Positions 7,223 to 10,040 of a stretch of DNA of 10,040 nt are shown here, piece by piece. Source of the stretch: an uncultured Treponema sp. (lineage in GTDB: Bacteria > Spirochaetota > Spirochaetia > Treponematales > Treponemataceae); NCBI GenBank assembly GCA_937900125.1, contig CALCEK010000029.1, positions 1 to 10,040 on the forward strand, written 5' to 3'. The number at the start of each line of letters is the position of its first letter. The first letter of the stretch is position 1. The notes under the pieces are model-generated. The model made no database searches, had not been told where the DNA came from, and saw only the letters and a list, made by a program, of their open reading frames with translations. Made by a program: the position numbers and the translations under genes.

Positions 7223-7979
7223 AGGCGCGGACTGCGATTTTTTGTAAAACTTCCCCAATTTTTCCGTGAATCACAAGTGAGGCAATGGAATCCGAGGCGG
7301 TTTCATCGCGGTTTATAAGAACTAACTCGTCACCCGTATAGGCACGAATAAATCCAGCGGCGGGATAAACTGTTAGCGAAGTTCCCCCGATAATCAGCAA
7401 ATCGGCATTTTGTAAAGCAACAAGAGTTTTTTCTATGACGGATTCGTCTAGGGCTTCTCCATAGAGGACAACATCGGGCTTTACGATTGCGGAACAATTC
7501 GGCTTTTTACAACGACAAATTCCGTTTTCATCTTTTGTGTTTACTACATAAGAAAAATCGTAAAATTCACCGCATTTTGTACAATGATTTCGCAAAGTGC
7601 TTCCGTGTAGCTCAAGTACATTTTTGCTACCAGCCGCTTGGTGTAAGCCATCGATATTTTGTGTGATACAAGCCTTTAGCTTGCCAGCTGATTCTAGTTC
7701 GGCAAGTTTTTTGTGAGCCGCATTTGGCTCAATTCCTTGAATGAGAATTTTTTCGCGATAAAATCGGTAAAATTCGCGCGGATTGCTTTCAAAAAATCCC
7801 CTGCTTAAAATTTCCTCCGGCGGATAATCCCATTTTTGATTGTAAAGCCCGTCAACGCTCCTAAAATCTGGAATGCCGCTTTCTGTAGAAACGCCCGCGC
7901 CCCCAAAAAAGACAATATTTTTTGCATTGTCAATCAAAGTCTGAAGTTTTTCAAGTTTTTCCAAAGTTTCCGCGTCCAT
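7221..7979 (-). CDS. cobB: NAD-dependent protein deacylase, Sir2 family
   Basis: 252 residues from ATG 7979, preceded by GGGGGTGG; a GTG at 8021 would add 14 residues inside the leader hairpin and was not chosen. Motifs: NAD-binding GAGVSTESGIPDFRS at 27-41, TQNIDGLHQ at 106-114, catalytic His125 in LELHGS, a zinc module with Cys133-x2-Cys136 and Cys157/Cys162 (Cys155 is also close), and GGTSLTVYPA near residue 205. Length is normal. Sirtuins remove acetyl or other acyl groups from lysine, consuming NAD and releasing nicotinamide and O-acyl-ADP-ribose. The sequence resembles the Thermotoga Sir2 type. The role is probably acyl-lysine control of metabolic enzymes; the gene is a single unit with its own promoter. 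Sirtuin domains also occur in phage defence, but always fused or paired, which is not seen here. Confidence 0.93.
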   Translation of the reverse strand: MDAETLEKLEKLQTLIDNAKNIVFFGGAGVSTESGIPDFRSVDGLYNQKWDYPPEEILSRGFFESNPREFYRFYREKILIQGIEPNAAHKKLAELESAGKLKACITQNIDGLHQAAGSKNVLELHGSTLRNHCTKCGEFYDFSYVVNTKDENGICRCKKPNCSAIVKPDVVLYGEALDESVIEKTLVALQNADLLIIGGTSLTVYPAAGFIRAYTGDELVLINRDETASDSIASLVIHGKIGEVLQKIAVRA

Positions 7980-7995
7980 AAACCACCCCCAACAA

Positions 7996-8051
7996 AATAT
8001 AGGGAATCTCCAGAAATCCACTGTCGCGTATTTTTAGAGATTCCCTATATT
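7996..8051. repeat. Perfect 15-bp inverted repeat in the Sir2 promoter-leader region
   Basis: AATATAGGGAATCTC (7996-8010) and GAGATTCCCTATATT (8037-8051) are exact reverse complements, separated by 26 nt. The distal arm overlaps the predicted -10 and transcription start of the Sir2 gene. An mRNA starting near 8042 could still pair about 7 to 9 bp at its 5' end. It could be a repressor site, a 5'-end stabilising hairpin, or a tiny inverted-repeat insertion; no target-site duplication is evident. Confidence 0.75.
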
Positions 8052-8078
8052 ATACACGCTTTGTCCCGCCTTTCGCAA
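8049..8078 (-). promoter_or_regulatory. Promoter of the Sir2 gene
   Basis: TTGCGA (8078-8073) and consensus TATAAT (8054-8049) are 18 nt apart on the minus strand. The predicted start near 8042 gives a leader of about 63 nt ending in GGGGGTGG before ATG 7979. Confidence 0.5.
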
Positions 8079-8114
8079 GGCAAAAATGCGCGGAACGGTG
8101 GATGAATGTGGCGG

Positions 8115-8170
8115 TTTGCAAAGAAGCTGCGAGTGTTGGGGGAACAAGGGGTGCTGGTGGCAAAGAGGGC
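8115..8170. repeat. Partial copy of the 125-bp rpn-associated repeat
   Basis: TTTGCAAAGAAGCTGCGAGT and the following GGAACAAGGGGTGCTGGTGG match the first half of the units at 9681 and 9806. It lies between the Sir2 promoter and the 3' end of the complete rpn gene, so each rpn copy has this repeat after its stop codon. Confidence 0.75.
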
Positions 8171-8268
8171 GTGGCTGTATGCGCAAGTACGGACACAATT
8201 TGAAAAAGCATTTCCTCACAAAGCCACTTGTTTTATCTCTTCTTCTGTTAATCCCGAAATCAACGCTA
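8160..8268. repeat. Segmental duplication, copy 1 (3' end and downstream flank of rpn)
   Basis: This stretch matches 9933-10040 except for one deleted base (in the GGGCGTGG/GGGCTGG stretch) and one T/C change near the stop codon. It includes the last 17 codons of rpn and about 56 bp after the stop. The match continues to the window edge, so the duplicated segment is longer than seen here. Confidence 0.95.
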
Positions 8269-8551
8269 TCTGCTCTATGGGAATACCCGCCCTTAGAGCA
8301 TTTTTTACAATATTCAGTTTTTCTTCTGCCCTGCCTGTTTTTATTCCTTCAGCCCTGCCTGTTTTAATTCCTTCTGCTCTGCCTTTTTTGATTCCTTTTT
8401 CTAGCCCTTTTTTCATGCCTTCTTCTATGCCTGCTTTTTTCATTGCATCTAGGGAGGAACGTCTGTCTCTTTCGTATATCTCTTGCCTGTACTGTGTTAT
8501 CCACAAATCTCGGTCTGCGCTGATTGAGGATAATGATTTTTGTGCTTGCAT
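8216..8551 (-). CDS. Predicted internal gene: separate C-terminal RpnS-like product within rpn
   Basis: In-frame ATG at 8551 (residue 220 of rpn) is preceded by GGAGG (8564-8560) at 8 nt, a better ribosome site than that of the full-length gene. The product would be 111 residues: MQAQKSLSS, a charged helix, the G-x-x-x tetrads, and the C-terminal domain, with no nuclease residues. In E. coli rpn genes, the C-terminal fragment RpnS is translated from an internal start and neutralises RpnL; its four-residue repeats vary in number. The match in layout is close. Expression here is inferred, since GGAGG could arise from the codons for Thr-Glu-Ala. Confidence 0.55.
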   Translation of the reverse strand: MQAQKSLSSISADRDLWITQYRQEIYERDRRSSLDAMKKAGIEEGMKKGLEKGIKKGRAEGIKTGRAEGIKTGRAEEKLNIVKNALRAGIPIEQIALISGLTEEEIKQVAL

Positions 8552-9208
8552 AAGCCCTGCCTCCGTGTTTGTTAATTTTGCAATTATCTCTTTTTTGTTC
8601 GGATTATCTGCGTTTTTTAAGAAAATCGCCCAATTCTCTAGCGCAGTATTGCTTTCCACATTTTCTTCGAGCTTAGAAACTTTTGTTAAGTCGATAAAAA
8701 CAATATTGAGCGAGTTGGAAAGCTCCCGTCCGTCTTTTGTTCGCATTGCGTATCGGCTGACAACATCTTCCGAGCTAGAATCGTAGTGAAAATCCAAAAC
8801 GGTGATTTGGTAAACGGTGGGGGCTTTTTCCCAAGTGTCGCCTTTTTTGAGGTACGTTGTTTCAAGGCGGGCAACTTGATATTCGGCGCGTTTTCCGTAG
8901 TCGTACTGCTGCTCAAAAGCCTGCATTTCTATATCCGCCGAAAGTCCGTCATCAAACTCGCAGGCAATATCATAGCTCACCCGCCGCTGCCCTAGAAAGT
9001 TTTCTGGGACATCATTTGCAGTCAAGCTAAAGGATTTTATTTTGCGCTCGGTCGCGGCTTCAAGAAACGAATGCAGAGCGGCGCGGGCTTCTTTTGTGGG
9101 GCTGGTAAAAAGAGCCTTGAACGTGGAATCTATGCGGGGATTAAGGAGCGCACCGCGTTGCATTTGAGAAAGATATTCTTCTTCGGTTTTAAACTCTTCT
9201 AAGCTCAT
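8216..9208 (-). CDS. Rpn-family recombination-promoting nuclease, full-length (RpnL-like)
   Basis: 330 residues. The N-terminal half is a PDDEXK_2-type nuclease domain: Asp27 in NPRIDSTFKALF (23-34), Asp80 in SYDIACEFDDG, and ADIEMQ at 91-96, with Glu94 and Gln96 as the E-x-Q form of the PD-(D/E)XK active site, then the KRAEYQVARL helix. The C-terminal half carries glycine-led tetrads at residues 264-295 (GMKK GLEK GIKK GRAE GIKT GRAE GIKT GRAE) and ends ALISGLTEEEIKQVAL. E. coli Rpn proteins are DNA endonucleases that raise RecA-independent recombination, and are reported as toxins in phage defence restrained by their own separately translated C-terminus. No Shine-Dalgarno precedes ATG 9208. 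An upstream near-identical copy starts to appear at the right edge. Confidence 0.9.
   Translation of the reverse strand: MSLEEFKTEEEYLSQMQRGALLNPRIDSTFKALFTSPTKEARAALHSFLEAATERKIKSFSLTANDVPENFLGQRRVSYDIACEFDDGLSADIEMQAFEQQYDYGKRAEYQVARLETTYLKKGDTWEKAPTVYQITVLDFHYDSSSEDVVSRYAMRTKDGRELSNSLNIVFIDLTKVSKLEENVESNTALENWAIFLKNADNPNKKEIIAKLTNTEAGLMQAQKSLSSISADRDLWITQYRQEIYERDRRSSLDAMKKAGIEEGMKKGLEKGIKKGRAEGIKTGRAEGIKTGRAEEKLNIVKNALRAGIPIEQIALISGLTEEEIKQVAL
8328..8447. repeat. Five diverging 24-bp tandem repeats inside rpn
   Basis: Units start at 8328, 8352, 8376, 8400 and 8424, each encoding two G-x-x-x tetrads. The first two differ at only two of 24 bases and encode identical octads (GRAEGIKT), so they look like a recent duplication; the others are progressively diverged. 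Slippage here would change the RpnS tail in steps of eight residues without a frameshift. Confidence 0.85.
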
Positions 9209-9214
9209 GCTTTT

Positions 9215-9223
9215 AGTGTAGCA
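9215..9223 (-). promoter_or_regulatory. Extended -10 element of rpn, next to its start codon
   Basis: On the minus strand TGC-TACACT reads as an extended -10 (TGn plus hexamer) with a poor -35. The hexamer ends 6 nt before ATG 9208, so transcription is predicted to begin at the A of the start codon, giving a leaderless mRNA. Confidence 0.4.
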
Positions 9224-9311
9224 CGGATTTTTTAGTTTGGGTAGAGAAATGTTGGCTTTGGGGAAGAGAACAGGGAATCGGGTGGCGGCTTGCGGAAGAG
9301 GGGGGCGGTTC

Positions 9312-9384
9312 GGGGAACAAGGGGTGCTGGTGGCAAAGAGGGGGCGACTGTTGGTGCAAGAGGAACTCTGAGCGGTTAAAGCAG
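9312..9384. repeat. Partial 125-bp unit upstream of rpn
   Basis: GGGGAACAAGGGGTGCTGGT at 9312 to GAGCGGTTAAAGC matches the middle and end of the units at 9681 and 9806, lacking their first 25 bp. It is the copy nearest the rpn start. Confidence 0.75.
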
Positions 9385-9399
9385 GGCGCGGGAGGTGGT

Positions 9400-9440
9400 T
9401 TGTTAGCGGTTTGGGGGATTTGTTAGCGGGTTTGGGGGAT
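9400..9440. repeat. Tandem duplication of a 20/21-bp G-rich unit
   Basis: TTGTTAGCGG followed by TTTGGGGGAT occurs at 9400-9419 and again at 9420-9440 with one extra G. It contains GGGGG runs and may promote slippage. Confidence 0.85.
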
Positions 9441-9601
9441 TGTGCTGTTTTTCGTTGAATGTGGGGGGAAATGTTTTTTTGTTTTGTTTATTTTTGATGA
9501 GTGTAATTGGGCTTTTTGGTTTTGCGGATTTCGCAAAATGTGATGGTGACATTGCGTTGCTCTTGGGGAGCGAGCGGCGGTTTGCGGAAGCGCGGACGCG
9601 G

Positions 9602-9932
9602 TTTGCAAAGAGTGCGAACTGTTGGCGTAAGTGGCGCACAGTTTGCAAAGAAGGCGTGGCTTTGCGGAAGAATTTGGCAGTTTGCAAAGAATATGCGAGT
9701 GTTGGAGGAACAAGGTGTGCGAGCGGCAAAGAGGGGGCGACTGTTGGCGCAAAAGGAACTCTGAGCGGTTAAAGCGGGGGCACTGTTGGCGCAAGTGGCG
9801 CAATGTTTGCAAAGAAGATGCGAGTGTTGGGGAGAACAAGGGGTGCTAGTGGCAAAGAGGGGCAACTGTTGGGGCAAGAGGAACTCTGAGCGGTTAAAGC
9901 GGGCGACGGTCAGCGCAAGCGGCGCAATGTTT
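9602..9932. repeat. Array of 124-125 bp tandem repeats downstream of rpn copy 2
   Basis: Each unit begins with the palindrome TTTGCAAA. Two nearly full units are 9681-9805 (125 bp) and 9806-9929 (124 bp), sharing TGCGAGTGTTGG, GAACAAGG, GGCAAAGAGG, CTGTTGG, GGAACTCTGAGCGGTTAAAG and GGCGCAATG. A shortened unit lies at 9602-9640, with another TTTGCAAAG at 9642, and a new TTTGCAAAG at 9930 joins directly to the rpn copy 2 flank. Units differ by substitutions and single-base gaps. Confidence 0.9.
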
Positions 9933-10040
9933 GCAAAGAGGGCTGGCTGTATGCGCAAGTACGGACACAATTTGAAAAAGCATTCCCTCACAAAGCCACT
10001 TGTTTTATCTCTTCTTCTGTTAATCCCGAAATCAACGCTA
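9933..10040. repeat. Segmental duplication, copy 2
   Basis: Matches 8160-8268 with one base missing and one substitution. In copy 1 the homology is entered from the internal GGCAAAGAGG of a repeat unit, in copy 2 from the unit-initial TTTGCAAAGAGG, as if the junction moved between CAAAGAG sites. Confidence 0.95.
9988..10040 (-). CDS. Second rpn copy, C-terminal end only (5' part outside window)
   Basis: The last 17 codons, ending ALISGLTEEEIKQVAL and TGA at 9990-9988, are identical at protein level to the end of the complete rpn gene, and no nucleotide difference is seen in the coding part. The nuclease domain, internal start and tetrads lie beyond the edge, so it cannot be told whether this copy is intact. 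It would be the upstream member of a tandem rpn pair, separated by the repeat array. Confidence 0.85.
   Translation of the reverse strand, partial: ALISGLTEEEIKQVAL

Larger units (their letters stand above)
9209..9987. other. 779-bp G-rich non-coding region between two rpn copies
   Basis: No convincing gene. The plus strand is strongly G-rich with many GGG to GGGGGG runs, unlike the AT-rich surroundings. It holds the rpn promoter (left end), a partial repeat unit at 9312-9384, a tandem 20/21-bp duplication at 9400-9440, a more ordinary T-rich stretch (about 9440-9545) with the hairpin TTTTGCG-gattt-CGCAAAA at 9520-9538, then the 125-bp repeat array. Long open frames on both strands arise because the repeat length and composition avoid stops; their products are repetitive and differ between copies by frameshifts. 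Confidence 0.7.

Noticed and set aside
8106..8786. Plus-strand open frame of 226 codons antisense to rpn
   Set aside because: Its SALPVLIP-type repeats are the complement of the rpn 24-bp repeats; rpn on the minus strand has a clear nuclease domain, so this is a shadow.
7221..9208. Sir2 plus Rpn as a joint defence operon
   Set aside because: Both are on the minus strand, but Sir2 has its own promoter and leader, about 240 bp with repeats separates them, and the sirtuin is a plain stand-alone deacylase without the extra domains of known Sir2-type defence systems.
9520..9538. Hairpin TTTTGCG-gattt-CGCAAAA as a terminator for rpn copy 2
   Set aside because: No T-run follows on either strand and it lies about 450 bp after the stop codon.
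9440..9849. Overlapping plus-strand frames (110, 85 and 72 codons) in the G-rich region
   Set aside because: All three frames are partly open because of the repeat composition; none has a ribosome site, domain or conserved frame between repeat units.
9602..9932. CRISPR array
   Set aside because: Repeats are 124-125 bp, degenerate and directly adjacent, without short identical repeats alternating with unique spacers; no cas gene is present.
9488..9991. Long minus-strand open frame of 167 codons through the repeat array, starting with a GTG that overlaps the rpn copy 2 stop
   Set aside because: The product is low-complexity repeat translation; the similar frame after rpn copy 1 (8034-8219) shares only the first dozen or so residues and then loses frame through a one-base deletion, so coding is not conserved. 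No ribosome site.

Overview
The window looks like chromosomal DNA of a host-associated, carbohydrate-using spirochaete, most likely a Treponema. This is an inference from three things: AT-rich coding DNA, a relaxed spirochaete-type lipobox on a large secreted protease, and an Rpn-family nuclease gene beside a second copy of itself. No rRNA or tRNA gene was seen, so the genus is not proven.

Layout. Positions 1-2075 (minus) hold most of a GH127/DUF1680 beta-L-arabinofuranosidase-like gene that runs off the left edge. A divergent promoter region (about 2076-2251) separates it from a plus-strand lipoprotein metalloprotease with an HEFQH zinc motif (2252-4081) and a small exported protein (4132-4572). 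These converge on a minus-strand FecE-type ABC ATPase (4587-5456), preceded by an XRE-type repressor gene (5528-5836). The repressor is divergent from an exported protein with two glycine-rich membrane segments (5964-6593). That gene has a perfect-consensus sigma-70 promoter with inverted repeats inside and just below it. A possible 28-residue cysteine-rich miniprotein (6615-6701) and a helical protein of unknown function (6837-7202) follow. A Sir2 deacylase gene (7221-7979, minus) has a perfect 15-bp inverted repeat in its promoter and leader.

The right third is an Rpn locus. A complete rpn gene (8216-9208, minus) encodes an N-terminal PD-(D/E)XK nuclease and a C-terminal tail of G-x-x-x tetrads. 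Inside it, ATG 220 is preceded by GGAGG at 8 nt, so a separate 111-residue C-terminal product is predicted. That matches the RpnL/RpnS gene-within-gene toxin-antitoxin arrangement described in E. coli. Upstream lies 779 bp of G-rich DNA carrying a degenerate 124-125 bp tandem repeat. Beyond it, the 3' end of a second, near-identical rpn copy begins at 9988 and leaves the window. This nuclease, repeat array and paralogue module is the most interesting part.

A cross-cutting observation: four genes (XRE, ABC ATPase, 121-residue protein, rpn) have no Shine-Dalgarno sequence but carry a -10-like hexamer ending 5-8 nt before the ATG, as expected for leaderless mRNAs. Six other genes have a purine-rich Shine-Dalgarno, although its spacing is poor for the one at 4132.
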